A program made the position numbers and the translations under genes. From positions 682,001-746,000 of the forward strand of contig OZ253586.1 of the NCBI GenBank assembly GCA_965263155.1: DNA of 64,000 bases, in the 5' to 3' direction. Source of the stretch: JAAXIE01 sp965263155. Its GTDB lineage: Bacteria > Chloroflexota > Dehalococcoidia > Lucifugimonadales > JAAXIE01. Position 1 is the stretch's first letter. The number at the start of each line of letters is the position of its first letter. The notes beneath the pieces are model-generated. The model was not told the DNA's origin, did not search any database, and saw only the letters and a program-made list of their open reading frames with translations. Shown here in pieces: positions 51,043 through 60,025 of the stretch.

Positions 51043-51555
51043 CTATGTGAGAGAAAGCTCGCGCACCGGCGACTCCACCGGGGCGTCGTCGTCGAGTTGG
51101 TATGGGAAGGGGTCGCTCCGGGAGAAGCGCTCGCCATTCTCGCCTTGGGGGTACTCGTGCAGCGGCAACTCGTAGTGGACTTCGTTCTCGTTGCCGTCGA
51201 GGTCACGGAAGTAGATGCCCAAAGAGAAGTGGTGGTCAGCGATGCGGACGATTTCCGCGTTGCGTGCCTTGAGCTTGCGGTAGACCTCCTTGAGGTCCTC
51301 GAAGGTGCCCATCTGCCATGCCATGTGGTTCAGCCCGAGCCGCTTACCCGGCTCTCCCGGCCCAGGAACTTCAGGCCTAGCTTGAACAAGGGCAATCTCG
51401 TGGCTGCAGGCCTCGTTGGCCGAAAGAAAGCTGGCCCGCTCGCCGTGCCGGAACATGACGGTGAGGCCTAGGACATCGGAGTAGAACTCCTCGGCCCGTT
51501 TCACATCGCTGACGGTGATGTTGACATGACTTAGCTGTATTGCCTTGGCGCCCAT
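51043..51555 (-). CDS. VOC-family (glyoxalase/extradiol dioxygenase-like) protein
   Basis: 170 aa. Two beta-alpha-beta-beta-beta modules: QLSHVNITVSDVKRAEEFYS, VLGLTVMF, then NHMAWQMGTFEDLKEVYRKL and GIYFRDLDGNENEVHYELP. His in LSHVN, His in LNHMAW and Glu in VHYELP are the usual metal ligands. It may be a lactoylglutathione-lyase-like or ring-cleaving enzyme acting on oxygenase products. ATG with AAGGAGGGG upstream. 73 bp from a close paralogue on the same strand, upstream of it in the predicted transcript order reversed, so the pair is a tandem duplication. Confidence 0.85.
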   Translation of the reverse strand: MGAKAIQLSHVNITVSDVKRAEEFYSDVLGLTVMFRHGERASFLSANEACSHEIALVQARPEVPGPGEPGKRLGLNHMAWQMGTFEDLKEVYRKLKARNAEIVRIADHHFSLGIYFRDLDGNENEVHYELPLHEYPQGENGERFSRSDPFPYQLDDDAPVESPVRELSLT

Positions 51556-51627
51556 GTCCCCTCCTTACCCCTTAATCAGTCAGTTGCCATCAGTCCCTTA
51601 CTGTTGCCTTGGGTTGTTGTCCGAGGC

Positions 51628-52137
51628 TTATACGCCCAGCTTTACGCTGAGGCGAGGGGAGTCCACTGGCGTATCGTCTTCCACGCTCCAAGGGAAGGGG
51701 TTCCTGCCTTGGAAGATATTGCCGTCATCGCCGGGGCTAGGCCACTGGTCCTTGGGCAACTCGTAGTAAGCCTCGCACTCGTTGCCGTCGGGGTCTTTGA
51801 AGTACACGCCGTAGGACATGTTGTGGTCGCTGATGCGCGATATCTCCACATCGTTGGCCTTGAGCCTGTGGTACACCTCTTTGAGGTCCTCGAAAGTACC
51901 CATCTGCCAAGCCATATGGTTCAGGCCCACCCTGCCGCGCTCGGGCCCAGGGGCGTCCTCGCCGATCTCCACCAAGGCGATCTCGTGGGAGGTCGACTCG
52001 TTGGCCGACATAAAGGTGATGCGGGGCATCCGGTTCATGACCGTGAGGCCCAGTATGTCGGCGTAGAACTTCTCAGACCGCTCCTTGTTCCTTACGAACA
52101 TGTTTACGTGGCTCAACTGTATCGGTTTTACCGTCAT
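51628..52137 (-). CDS. VOC-family protein, paralogue of its neighbour
   Basis: 169 aa with QLSHVNMFVRNKERSEKFYA, ILGLTVMNRM, NHMAWQMGTFEDLKEVYHRL and GVYFKDPDGNECEAYYELP. Metal-ligand residues match those of the gene at 51043. The second module is almost identical between the two while the first differs more, suggesting different substrates for the pair. SD CAGGAGGAG before ATG. The two genes probably form one transcript. Confidence 0.85.
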   Translation of the reverse strand: MTVKPIQLSHVNMFVRNKERSEKFYADILGLTVMNRMPRITFMSANESTSHEIALVEIGEDAPGPERGRVGLNHMAWQMGTFEDLKEVYHRLKANDVEISRISDHNMSYGVYFKDPDGNECEAYYELPKDQWPSPGDDGNIFQGRNPFPWSVEDDTPVDSPRLSVKLGV

Positions 52138-52225
52138 ATCTCCTCCTGTTACTGGGAGTAATGTGCTAGCGATGCTACCGTTTCCCGTCCTTTCTTGTCA
52201 ACGAACGGTAAACGTGTAGCCAGCA

Positions 52226-53395
52226 TCAGCCGCCCGCTGCCGTCACCATCGCCTGCAGACGCTCTACTGCTAGCCGGATATTGTCCTGCGAGGTGGCGTA
52301 CGAGAGGCGGACGTAGCTCTCGCCGTACTCGCCGAACCCGGCGCCAGAGAGTAGTGCCACCCCAGCTTCTAGGGCCCTGTCCTCGAACGCGGCGCTGCTC
52401 ATCCCCGTCCCTTTTATAGAAGGAAAGGCATAGAAGGCCCCCTCAGGGTCAGGGCAACTCACACCCGGTATGCCGCGCAGGCCGTTGGCTATGAGATTGC
52501 GGCGCGTCTTGAACTCTTGGGCCATGGCTACGACCCGGTCCTGAGGGCCTTCCAAGGCTTGCAGGGCAGCCCGCTGGGTGAAGGAGGCAGCGCAGGAGAC
52601 GCTGTTGGCCGACAGCTTGACGATGTGGGGCACCAGCGGCTCGGGGAAAATACCGTAGCCCAAGCGCCACCCCGTCATGGCGTAGCTCTTGGAGAAGCCG
52701 TCCAGCAGTATCGTGCGCTCCTGCATCCCCGGCAGGCCGAGGATACTAGTGTGCTCCCCTTCATAAATGATGTCTTTGTATATCTCGTCGGAGAGGATGT
52801 ACAGGTCATCGTACTGCCGCACCATATCGGCGATGGCACTGAGCTCGTCCGCACTCATCACCGCGCCCGTGGGGTTCTGGGGCGAGTTGAGAACGATGAG
52901 ACGGGTGTTCTCGTTGATGTTGGCGGCTAGGTCGTCCAAGTCGGGGTGATACGCCTTCTCCTCGAGGAAGCGCATGGGCACCGCCTTGGCGCCGCAGAAG
53001 CGCACCATGGACTCGAAGACGGGGAAACCAGGGTTGGGGTAAATCACCTCGTTGCCGGGCTCGGCCAAGGCTAGGATGGTGAAGAACATGATGGGCTTGG
53101 CGCCCGGTGTCACCACCACCGAATCGGGCGAGAACTCGACGCCACGAATGGGGCCTGCGTCGCGGGCGATGGCGTCCCTTAGCTCAGGCAGGCCAGCAGT
53201 GGGGCCGTAGTGGGTGTAGCCTTGATGCAGCGCGTTCGCGCCAGCATCGACCACGTCTTCGGGGGTGTCGAAATCGGGCTCGCCGATCTCCATGTGTACG
53301 ATATGCTTACCTTGGGCTTCCAGCCCTCGCGCCTTGGCCAGCATCTCGAAGGCGGCCTCAGTCCCCAAATCATCCATGCGGCTGGCAAGCTTCAT
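52226..53395 (-). CDS. Class I/II PLP aminotransferase (aspartate aminotransferase-like)
   Basis: 389 aa. GEPDFDTPEDVVDAGANALH, YTHYGPTAGLPELRDAIA, NSPQNPTGAVMSADEL, SDEIYKDIIYEG and the PLP lysine in LLDGFSKSYAMTGWRLGYG. The C-terminal arginine for the alpha-carboxylate is in YVRLSYATS. These are subgroup I-gamma features, typical for AspC/AlaC-like enzymes with broad specificity. It carries out amino transfer between 2-oxo acids and amino acids. ATG preceded by GGGAGAAAA. A gap of 89 bp separates it from the VOC genes downstream. Confidence 0.92.
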   Translation of the reverse strand: MKLASRMDDLGTEAAFEMLAKARGLEAQGKHIVHMEIGEPDFDTPEDVVDAGANALHQGYTHYGPTAGLPELRDAIARDAGPIRGVEFSPDSVVVTPGAKPIMFFTILALAEPGNEVIYPNPGFPVFESMVRFCGAKAVPMRFLEEKAYHPDLDDLAANINENTRLIVLNSPQNPTGAVMSADELSAIADMVRQYDDLYILSDEIYKDIIYEGEHTSILGLPGMQERTILLDGFSKSYAMTGWRLGYGIFPEPLVPHIVKLSANSVSCAASFTQRAALQALEGPQDRVVAMAQEFKTRRNLIANGLRGIPGVSCPDPEGAFYAFPSIKGTGMSSAAFEDRALEAGVALLSGAGFGEYGESYVRLSYATSQDNIRLAVERLQAMVTAAGG

Positions 53396-53587
53396 TCGTT
53401 TTCTCCCCTAGTCCATGTCATGTTGGTCCCCTACCCTGTGTATCGCCGGCACTCGCAGTCCATCGCAGATGCGCTCTGATTCCGGTCTATTATCTCACTT
53501 TGTATGGCCTGTTGCTGCGGGGTAGCCTGGTAGCCAGAGGAGGGCCGGGGTCTCTGCAACGCCTATCTGGGACTCGACACCCTTCGT

Positions 53588-53621
53588 AGCTGAAAACGAT
53601 TTCTTCGTATCTGAGGAGTGT
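53588..53621. repeat. Dispersed palindrome-like motif, copy B
   Basis: Second copy of the motif at 37844-37877 (GTAGCTGAAAACGATT...GTATCTGA). It is framed by GACACCCTTC/GGAGTGTCGA, which extends it into a longer imperfect hairpin. The rest of the 53396-53889 gap contains no gene. Confidence 0.45.
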
Positions 53622-53781
53622 CGAATTTGTAGAGTTGCAGCTACGGACCAGCTACGCGACAGTGTCGAGTGGATGGGTGCCCGGCCGTAGAGGGAGAATG
53701 GGGATGGAGTTGTTCGCTGCTGGACAAGGGCTGCTGGGTGGGCAAGGGTATGTCTCCTCGGTTAGGTCATGGTGCAATAAG

Positions 53782-53821
53782 AAAGGCTGGGGAACCCTGG
53801 AGGGGTTAGTCCCCGGCCTTT
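53782..53821 (-). terminator. Hairpin terminator of the alpha-hydroxy-acid oxidase gene
   Basis: AAAGGCTGGGG (53782-53792) pairs with CCCCGGCCTTT (53811-53821) with one G-T pair. On the minus strand it is followed by CTTATT. It lies 69 bp after the oxidase stop. Confidence 0.65.
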
Positions 53822-53889
53822 GTTGAAATTAGGGGAGATTGGCGGGTGGCGTCAACGGGCGGATGTCATGGGAGACCACTACTCGCCGT

Positions 53890-55002
53890 CTACCGGAAAT
53901 TAGGAGCCTGCGGGAAGAGGCCCAGCAGGGGCGAGACGGTGCCTATGATGTCGCGGTCGATGGAGTTGATGGTGGGGCGACCGCACATGCCCATTGCGCC
54001 GGATAACTCGTCGCGGAGCATGGTGATGACGGCGCGTAGACCGGCTTCGCCGTCTACGCCGAGACCCCAGAAGAGGGGGCGGCCCATGAGGACGGCCCGT
54101 GCGCCCAAGGCTAGGGCCTTGAGGATGTCGGTGCCCCGACGAATACCTCCATCGAGGTATACCTCGATGCGCCCTTCCACCTGATCGACGACTTCGGGCA
54201 GCACCTCGATGCTGGCGAAGGTGGTGTCGAGGTAGCGTCCTCCGTGGTTGGAGACGATGACACCCTTGGCACCGTACTCGGCGCAGCGACGGCCGTCGTC
54301 GCCACGCATGATGCCCTTGACCACAACCGGAAGGCGGATGTTGGAAGCCAGCCAGTCGAGGTCGTTCCAAGTGGCTGCAGGGTCGCGTATGTCGCGGGGG
54401 CCAGCGGGAGCGTCGGCGCCAAAGGTCGAGGTGTGAGTGCCCATATCTATCTTGGAGTAGTTGGGGGAGACTCCGCCGACGTAGTTGTTGCGTATGTTGC
54501 GCTCCCGTTTGGGAGGCACCTTGGCGTCCGCAGTCAGGCAGAGGGCACTGTACCCAGCTTCCTCGGCCCGGTTGGCCATCTCCAAGGTAAGTTCGCGGTC
54601 CTTGAACAGGTATTGCTGAAACCAGATAGGACCGGAGGACTCTTGTGCCACCTCCTCCAAGGTGCGGGAGGCATGGGAGCTGAGCACCATGACGGTGCCC
54701 ATGGCACCTGCTGCGCGAACCGTCGCAATCTCCGCCTCGTCCGATGCCATGGAGTGGTGTCCTGCGGGGTCCAGCATGAGGGGCAGGCTGATGGGCTGGC
54801 CCAGCACGGTCGTCGAGAGGTCGCGCTGGCTGATATCCACCATCATGTTGGGACGCAGCATGATGGAGTCGAGGACGGCGCGGGTGCGACGGATGGTTAT
54901 CTCGTCGGTGGCCCCGCCAGCGATGTAGTCGTAGTCCGACTTGTTGATCCGCTCCTTGGCGAGTTCTTCGTACTCGAATAGGTTTACAGGACCGTCTGCC
55001 AT
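53890..55002 (-). CDS. FMN-dependent alpha-hydroxy-acid oxidizing protein
   Basis: 370 aa. The family starts at NLFEYEELAKERINKSDYDY, followed by IAGGATDEITIRRTR. FMN and substrate residues are seen in WFQQYLFKDRE and VVKGIMRGDDGRRCAEYGAKG (Lys). VSNHGGRYLDTTFAS carries the catalytic His with the H-G-G-R motif, and VYLDGGIRRGTDILKALALG and ARAVLMGRPLFWGLGVDGE bind the FMN phosphate. It oxidises L-lactate, glycolate or similar 2-hydroxy acids to 2-oxo acids. ATG with AGAGGTG upstream. Upstream lies a 318-bp gene-free gap. Confidence 0.92.
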   Translation of the reverse strand: MADGPVNLFEYEELAKERINKSDYDYIAGGATDEITIRRTRAVLDSIMLRPNMMVDISQRDLSTTVLGQPISLPLMLDPAGHHSMASDEAEIATVRAAGAMGTVMVLSSHASRTLEEVAQESSGPIWFQQYLFKDRELTLEMANRAEEAGYSALCLTADAKVPPKRERNIRNNYVGGVSPNYSKIDMGTHTSTFGADAPAGPRDIRDPAATWNDLDWLASNIRLPVVVKGIMRGDDGRRCAEYGAKGVIVSNHGGRYLDTTFASIEVLPEVVDQVEGRIEVYLDGGIRRGTDILKALALGARAVLMGRPLFWGLGVDGEAGLRAVITMLRDELSGAMGMCGRPTINSIDRDIIGTVSPLLGLFPQAPNFR

Positions 55003-55320
55003 GCGTCACCTCTTAGCTTTGGAGTATTTTGCACCGGCCACTTGAGTATCTCTTTGGCATTGTCCACTAGCCCCTCACACCAATCCTCTCCATTGGTTGG
55101 AGAGGGGCTAACCCGTGCGAGTCTAGGAGTTGGGCAATATGGCGTCAAGAAACCCAGGCAAGCGACGCAATCAGACCGTTCATATCCATATCCAAGCGTG
55201 CTTCTGGGAGGCTCCCGTTTCCGCTTAACCAAACGATCCTGGACAGTGCGATCCTGCCAGTCGGGGGCCATGCTGGCCCGGAGACAAGCGACGGTGCACC
55301 TGATGCGAGATGGGCTTGGG
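55003..55320. other. Gene-free gap with a palindromic repeat
   Basis: Contains CCTCTCCATTGGTTGGAGAG within 55084-55105, an imperfect hairpin related in sequence style to 57497-57520. No coding frame is supported. Confidence 0.45.
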
Positions 55321-56181
55321 CTACTGCTGGCGGAAGGCCCCCTGCAACACATCTGCTTGGAAGAGGCTGGGGACCTCGCCGTTGGTGGCATAGTTGTAGA
55401 GGGCCGCCTTGTATATGCCGTCCAGCGTGGCGAATATGACTGCCACAGAGGCGACGAGCGCCAAGCCGATGAGAACCGCTGCAACCGCTCCGGTAGTGCC
55501 CAGGGGCGAAAGGACAAGGAACAGCAAGGCGCCGATTCCTGCCGCGATGAGGTAGGCGATGAGCGCCGCAATCCCCAAGCCGAAGTTGGCCACCACTTGC
55601 TCACCCCAGGTGCGCCGGACCATCCCTAGGGAGGTCTTGAATGCGTCGCCCAGCGACCTGTGCTCAATGACGATCAAAGGCACCACGAAGTAGGTCACCA
55701 AAGTCCACGCAGCCCCCATCAGCGAAACGATTACCTGGCCGATGATGCCGTAAACGCCTCCGCGCTCCCGCGCCACGCTGTTGAGCATCTGCAGGATGAG
55801 TCCGATGGTGGCCGCGATCGCGGCCCACAGGAAGATGGAAATGATGCGGTGTGACGCTCCACTCAGACCCGAGCGGATATTGGGGTCGCCCCCGGCCAGC
55901 CTCTCGTGGGCCGCGAATACGAGAGCGCTGTTGAAGAAGATGATGACGAAGTAGGCTAGGAAATAGAAGAGCAGAGCGACGACGATATCGCCGGGGCTAA
56001 AGGCGCCTTCATCAATACGGTCCAGCGCCCCGATGCCGATGCTGACCCCCATGAAGGCTAGGAGGACAACGATAACGCCGATGGAGGAGAAGATTGGGAA
56101 GAAGGCCAGTTCCTTGTCCACTGAGAGAACGTGCAAGCAGAGCTTGACGAGCCGAAAGCTCCTTCCGATGGTAGCAAACAC
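55321..56181 (-). CDS. Integral membrane protein (DUF6159-like)
   Basis: 286 aa from GTG 56181, which sits behind TTGGAGGGG; the 31 codons upstream are not protein-like. The chain begins VFATIGRSFRLVKLCLHVLS and VDKELAFFPIFSSIG, then has six hydrophobic helices (for example VIVVLLAFMGVSIGIGAL, ALLFYFLAYFVIIFFNSAL). The loop HRSLGDAFKTSLGMVRRTWG lies between helices 4 and 5. This order and the starting motif match a widespread family of unknown function annotated as DUF6159. Its role is not established; it stands alone here. Confidence 0.7.
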   Translation of the reverse strand: MFATIGRSFRLVKLCLHVLSVDKELAFFPIFSSIGVIVVLLAFMGVSIGIGALDRIDEGAFSPGDIVVALLFYFLAYFVIIFFNSALVFAAHERLAGGDPNIRSGLSGASHRIISIFLWAAIAATIGLILQMLNSVARERGGVYGIIGQVIVSLMGAAWTLVTYFVVPLIVIEHRSLGDAFKTSLGMVRRTWGEQVVANFGLGIAALIAYLIAAGIGALLFLVLSPLGTTGAVAAVLIGLALVASVAVIFATLDGIYKAALYNYATNGEVPSLFQADVLQGAFRQQ

Positions 56182-56414
56182 GCTGGCCCCTCCAACTGCC
56201 TTGTGGCGACTGCCCGGCGGCGACTGCCTGGTGGCGACTTGCACGCGCCCGCTCTGGCGCTGGGATAATAGCACACGCAGAAATGTGGGAGTCCCTTAGA
56301 GTAGCCGTCTGTATGCACAACTGTACTATCCGAGTTGCTGGCGTTAACATGGGGCCGCGTTGGATTGCCCCTACATCTGGTCCTCTGCTAGTAGCAGTGG
56401 AGAATGAAGGCCGT

Positions 56415-57452
56415 ATGAAGTTTGGCGTCTTTTACCAGGTGCCGTGCGCACCCGAACAGTCGGTGGCGCAGCGGTACCAGGATACCTTGGAACAGATTGA
56501 ATTGGCGGACGAGTTGGGCTTCGACCGGGCTTGGATTGCTGAGCTGCACTTCCGGAGTACCTTCTCCGCCATGCCCTCGCCCCTGATGCTGGCGGCCGTG
56601 GCCGCGCAGCGGACCAAGCGCATCCGGCTGGGCATCGCCGTCAACCTGCTGCCGCTGCATCACCCGGTAAGCCTAGCGGAAGACGCCGCCACCGCCGACA
56701 TTCTCAGCGGCGGCCGGCTGGAATTGGGAATCGGACGTGGCACCCGGCTGGCCCACCACGGTTTCGGCGTGCCCCAAGAGGAGAGCCGTCCCCGCTTCAT
56801 GGAGGCGTTGGACATACTCAAGAAGGTGTGGACCGAGGACAACGTCACCTACGAGGGCAACTACTGGCAGATAAACGATGTGTCGGTGGCACCCAAGCCA
56901 GCACAGAAACCCCATCCTCCACTACGAATGGCTTCCAACAGCGCCGACACTTTCCCACTGGCAGGGGAGTTGGGGTTGCCAGTGTTCACTTGGATACTCA
57001 TCAACCCGCTGGCACGGCTCCAGGAAGGCCTGATTACATATCGCGACACTCTGCAAGAGAATGGACACCCTGAGCAAGAGGTGTCCCTTGCCCTGCCGGT
57101 GTTCACGGCAAGAGACCGGGCCGCTGCCCAAGGGTTGCCTCAAGCCAGCACTATGAATTACATGCGGGAGGTCGACGCCATCCTAGGGCCTGGTCCCCGG
57201 CCCACCACGGAGACGGCAGCCGCTGGCGGGCCTCGCTATCCCAACTACCTGAGCATCCCTTACGAGGATATCCTGCGGGATACTGCGGTGTACGACGAGC
57301 CCAGCGCAGTCGCCGACCGGCTTCACAAGATCAGCCACGCCCTGCGGAACGATGAATGCATCTGCTGGTTCAACCTAGGCGGGTTGGTGCCCCACGAAGA
57401 GGTCAAGAAATCGATGCGCCTCTTCGCCGAGAAGGTGATGCCGAACCTGTAG
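56415..57452 (+). CDS. LLM-class flavin-dependent monooxygenase
   Basis: 345 aa from ATG 56415 (GAAGG upstream). Bacterial luciferase-like barrel: MKFGVFYQVPCAPEQSVAQR, ELADELGFDRAWIAELHF, IRLGIAVNLLPLHHPVSLAE, DILSGGRLELGIGRGT and PPLRMASNSADTFPLAGELG. The EQIELADELGFD and HHP motifs place it with FMN-dependent members acting on alkanes, sulfonates or sterol-like compounds; the exact substrate is unknown. Such genes are numerous in SAR202-like genomes. The next gene, a Rieske oxygenase, follows on the same strand after 176 bp containing repeats. Confidence 0.88.
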   Translation: MKFGVFYQVPCAPEQSVAQRYQDTLEQIELADELGFDRAWIAELHFRSTFSAMPSPLMLAAVAAQRTKRIRLGIAVNLLPLHHPVSLAEDAATADILSGGRLELGIGRGTRLAHHGFGVPQEESRPRFMEALDILKKVWTEDNVTYEGNYWQINDVSVAPKPAQKPHPPLRMASNSADTFPLAGELGLPVFTWILINPLARLQEGLITYRDTLQENGHPEQEVSLALPVFTARDRAAAQGLPQASTMNYMREVDAILGPGPRPTTETAAAGGPRYPNYLSIPYEDILRDTAVYDEPSAVADRLHKISHALRNDECICWFNLGGLVPHEEVKKSMRLFAEKVMPNL

Positions 57453-57628
57453 GTATACAGTGCGTCATCCTCGCCCTCTGGGGCGTGTCTCGTAAGTCCC
57501 CTCTCTCCTAGCGGGAGAGGGCTAGGGTGAGGGGGCTGGAGTAAGTCGTAAGCCGGAAACAGGTAACTTAGCAATCGTAGGGGCAACCCTTCGTGGTTGC
57601 CGAACATTTGGGCACAAGGAGAAATGAT
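57453..57628. repeat. Palindromic repeats between two oxygenase genes
   Basis: CCTCTCTCCTAGCGGGAGAGG lies near 57500-57520 (hairpin), then GGCAACCCTTCGTGGTTGCC at 57582-57601 (stem GGCAAC/GTTGCC). Both are short hairpins with no coding content. Confidence 0.45.
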
Positions 57629-58903
57629 ATGACCACTAGGGCGCCCTTCCTGTCCCGCCCCTACGGGGGTTACCACCACCGCGAAGTGCCGTCGGAAGAC
57701 CCCGAGCTTACCCACGTTGGGCCAGGCACTCCCTGCGGCGAGTACTTCCGGCGCTTCTGGGTTCCTGTCGCCCGCTCCGACGACCTCAAGGACCTGCCCC
57801 AACGCATCCGTATCTTGGGCGAAGACTTGGTGATCTTCCGCGATGGCAGCGGGAACACAGGCTTGATGGAGTTGCACTGCCCCCATCGTGGCACCTCCCT
57901 CGAATTCGGGATGGTCAGCGAGCAGGGGCTGCGCTGCTGCTACCACGGCTGGTTGATCGGCGTCGACGGTCGGATTCTGGAGACCCCCGGCGAACCCGCC
58001 GACTCCACGCTGAAAGACCGCCTCTGTCATGGGGCGTACCCTACGCTGGACTACGAGGGTTTGGTCTTCGCCTACTTGGGCCCGCCGGACAAGCGTCCCA
58101 CCTTCCCCAAGTACGATACCTTCGAGAGGGCGGACTACCATTCTTGGGCTGGCGACAGTTGCACTCTCCCCTGCAACTGGCTACAGGTCAAGGAGAATTG
58201 CATGGACCCGGCCCACCTCCTCTACCTGCACACCATCGGTAGCGAAGACCCTGAAGCGGCCCAAGTGACAGAGGACTTCGCGGAGATGCCGGAATGGGAG
58301 TATTTGGAGACTCCCGTTGGCTTGATGTACCTCGATACACGGCGTGTGGGCGACAAGGTATGGGTGCGCATCGCCGACTTCCTGCCACCGACGCTGCACC
58401 AGTTCCCGCCCAGCGGCGTGCTGTTCCGGGAGGGAGACTTTGGCGGGCGACCTGAGATGGCAATCTTCGCGACTCCCATAGACGACGCCAACACTAGGCT
58501 CTTCTGGTTCAACCACACAGCCGAGGGCCTAGAGGCGCCGGAGGGGCTTCCATTCGGCCAGACGTCCGAGCGTCGTTATGAGGAGCGCCAAAGGATGCCC
58601 GGCGACTACGACGCTCAGTCCAGCCAGCGCCCCATCGCGCGTCATGCCTTGGAGCACTTGGGTACCACGGACCGGGGCATCATCCTGTTGCGAAACATGG
58701 TCAGGCGTGGCATTCGCGCCGTCCAGGATGGGGAAGACCCCAAGGGCGTGTTACGCGAGGACGCAGGGGTCCTGCCCACCTACTCCCGTGACACCATGGT
58801 GGAAATGCCCACGGCAGACACGCCAGAGGCCGATCGGCAATTGCTGAGGGAGACCGCCCACAAGCTGGCGGAAGAGCTTCTGAATAACTGGCAGGCCATA
58901 TAA
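57629..58903 (+). CDS. Rieske 2Fe-2S ring-hydroxylating oxygenase, alpha-type
   Basis: 424 aa from ATG 57629 with AAGGAGA upstream. Rieske ligands are C84-x-H86 (LHCPHRGTS) and C103-x2-H106 (CCYHGW), at exactly the same residues as in the paralogue at 13541. The iron site is in KENCMDPAHLLYLHTIG. The C-terminus with GEDPKGVLREDAGVLPTYSR matches the paralogue's GEDPPGIIREGHTIIPTYGS. It is a terminal oxygenase needing a separate electron-transfer partner. The next gene, an SDR dehydrogenase 67 bp downstream, may act on its product. Confidence 0.92.
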   Translation: MTTRAPFLSRPYGGYHHREVPSEDPELTHVGPGTPCGEYFRRFWVPVARSDDLKDLPQRIRILGEDLVIFRDGSGNTGLMELHCPHRGTSLEFGMVSEQGLRCCYHGWLIGVDGRILETPGEPADSTLKDRLCHGAYPTLDYEGLVFAYLGPPDKRPTFPKYDTFERADYHSWAGDSCTLPCNWLQVKENCMDPAHLLYLHTIGSEDPEAAQVTEDFAEMPEWEYLETPVGLMYLDTRRVGDKVWVRIADFLPPTLHQFPPSGVLFREGDFGGRPEMAIFATPIDDANTRLFWFNHTAEGLEAPEGLPFGQTSERRYEERQRMPGDYDAQSSQRPIARHALEHLGTTDRGIILLRNMVRRGIRAVQDGEDPKGVLREDAGVLPTYSRDTMVEMPTADTPEADRQLLRETAHKLAEELLNNWQAI

Positions 58904-58921
58904 GAGCCTCTAAGAAGTCCC

Positions 58922-58950
58922 TGGATTCCGGCCTTCGCCGGAATGACGGA
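58922..58950. repeat. REP-like palindromic intergenic repeat
   Basis: GGATTCCGGCCTTCGCCGGA followed by ATGACGG; a near-perfect hairpin, best copy of the family (others at 41395 and 50185). Confidence 0.55.
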
Positions 58951-58970
58951 TACATTGATAGGAGGAAGAA

Positions 58971-59735
58971 ATGGGCAGGTTGGACGACCGCGTAGTAATC
59001 ATCACCGGAGGGGCCTTGGGTATCGGCAAGGCCTACTGCGAGGGGCTGGCTGCAGAGGGCGCCAAGGTGGTGGTGGCAGACATCAACACCGCTGCATCCG
59101 ATGACCTAGTCCGCTCCCTAGGTGAGCAGGGCCACGACGCCCTAGCACTAAATGTGGACGTCTCCGACGTTCAGCAGGCCGACGCCATGGCCAAGGACAC
59201 TGCTGATCGTTTCGGCCGCATCGACGCGCTCATCAACAATGCCGCCGTGTTCCAACGGCCAGCCATGACCCGCGGACCCTTCGACGAGGTTTCCGTGGAG
59301 GAATGGGACCGGCTGATGGCGGTGAACTTGCGGGGCACCTTCCTGTGCGCACGAGCCGTGGTCCCCTACATGAAGCAGCAGGGCGGCGGCAGCATCATCA
59401 ACATCAGCTCCGGCACTGTGCATTTTGGCGCGCCCATGGTGGCCCACTACGTGGCGTCCAAGGCGGGCGTCATCGGCTTTACCCGTGCCTTGTCGAAGGA
59501 GTTGGGCGAGTTCCACATCAACGTCAACGCCGTGGCTCCCGGCCTCACCATCAGCCTTGACGACCCAGGGGAAGACCGCTTGGAGGCCGACAGGCAGCGT
59601 CAGCAAGCCCGCAGCATCAAGCGCACACAACTGCCCCAAGATTTGGTGGGCGCAGTCATCTTCCTTTGCACCCCCGAAAGCGCCTTCATCACCGGCCAGA
59701 CGCTAGCAGTGGATGGCGGGGCGACCATGCGGTAG
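58971..59735 (+). CDS. Short-chain dehydrogenase/reductase
   Basis: 254 aa, classical SDR. TGGALGIGKA (cofactor loop), VVVADIN with Asp after the second strand (NAD preference), DALINNAAVF, and the catalytic Ser-Tyr-Lys in INISSGTVHFGAPMVAHYVA followed by SKAG. C-terminal ITGQTLAVDGG is standard. AGGAGGAAGAA precedes the ATG. Probably co-transcribed with the Rieske oxygenase, where it could oxidise a diol or alcohol product. Substrate unknown. Confidence 0.93.
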   Translation: MGRLDDRVVIITGGALGIGKAYCEGLAAEGAKVVVADINTAASDDLVRSLGEQGHDALALNVDVSDVQQADAMAKDTADRFGRIDALINNAAVFQRPAMTRGPFDEVSVEEWDRLMAVNLRGTFLCARAVVPYMKQQGGGSIINISSGTVHFGAPMVAHYVASKAGVIGFTRALSKELGEFHINVNAVAPGLTISLDDPGEDRLEADRQRQQARSIKRTQLPQDLVGAVIFLCTPESAFITGQTLAVDGGATMR

Positions 59736-59750
59736 GGAGTATGGGTTGTA

Positions 59751-59992
59751 TCAGAAAGGTCGGGCGCGTCTAGGTGGCCTGCGTACGAGACGCTGGTTAG
59801 TGGGATCGACCATAAGGTCGAAGATTTCCAATGGTGTAGCCCTCAAGAGATACACTGCTTCGGGACCAAAATTTATTGGGCAAACCAACATCTGCTCATC
59901 GTAGGCTACGCGTGCTTGGCGTGGCTTCCACTTCTACCAAGTCCCCGCCATGCACGGTTTCCGACGCCGATGGTCACGTCAAAGGTTCCCAA
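59751..59992 (-). pseudogene. Clan AA aspartic protease remnant
   Basis: A TTG at 59992 starts GTFDVTIGVGNRA, the first strand of retropepsin-like clan AA proteins, but the frame meets TAG and the D-T/S-G active site is missing. In another register the typical C-terminus is intact: AYDEQMLVCPINFGPEAVYL, then LRATPLEIFDLMVDPTNQRL, ending at 59751. So the centre, with the catalytic aspartate, has been deleted. It lies directly downstream of the PaREP1-family gene on the same strand. Confidence 0.6.
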
Positions 59993-60025
59993 GGTTTCTG
60001 CCTCTCAAAGTCCAGAAACGTTGGC

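Noticed and set aside
53900..55009. A 369-codon minus-strand frame in a second register over the alpha-hydroxy-acid oxidase
   Set aside because: Very rich in Arg, His and Pro, no motifs; a shadow of the true gene in the same place.
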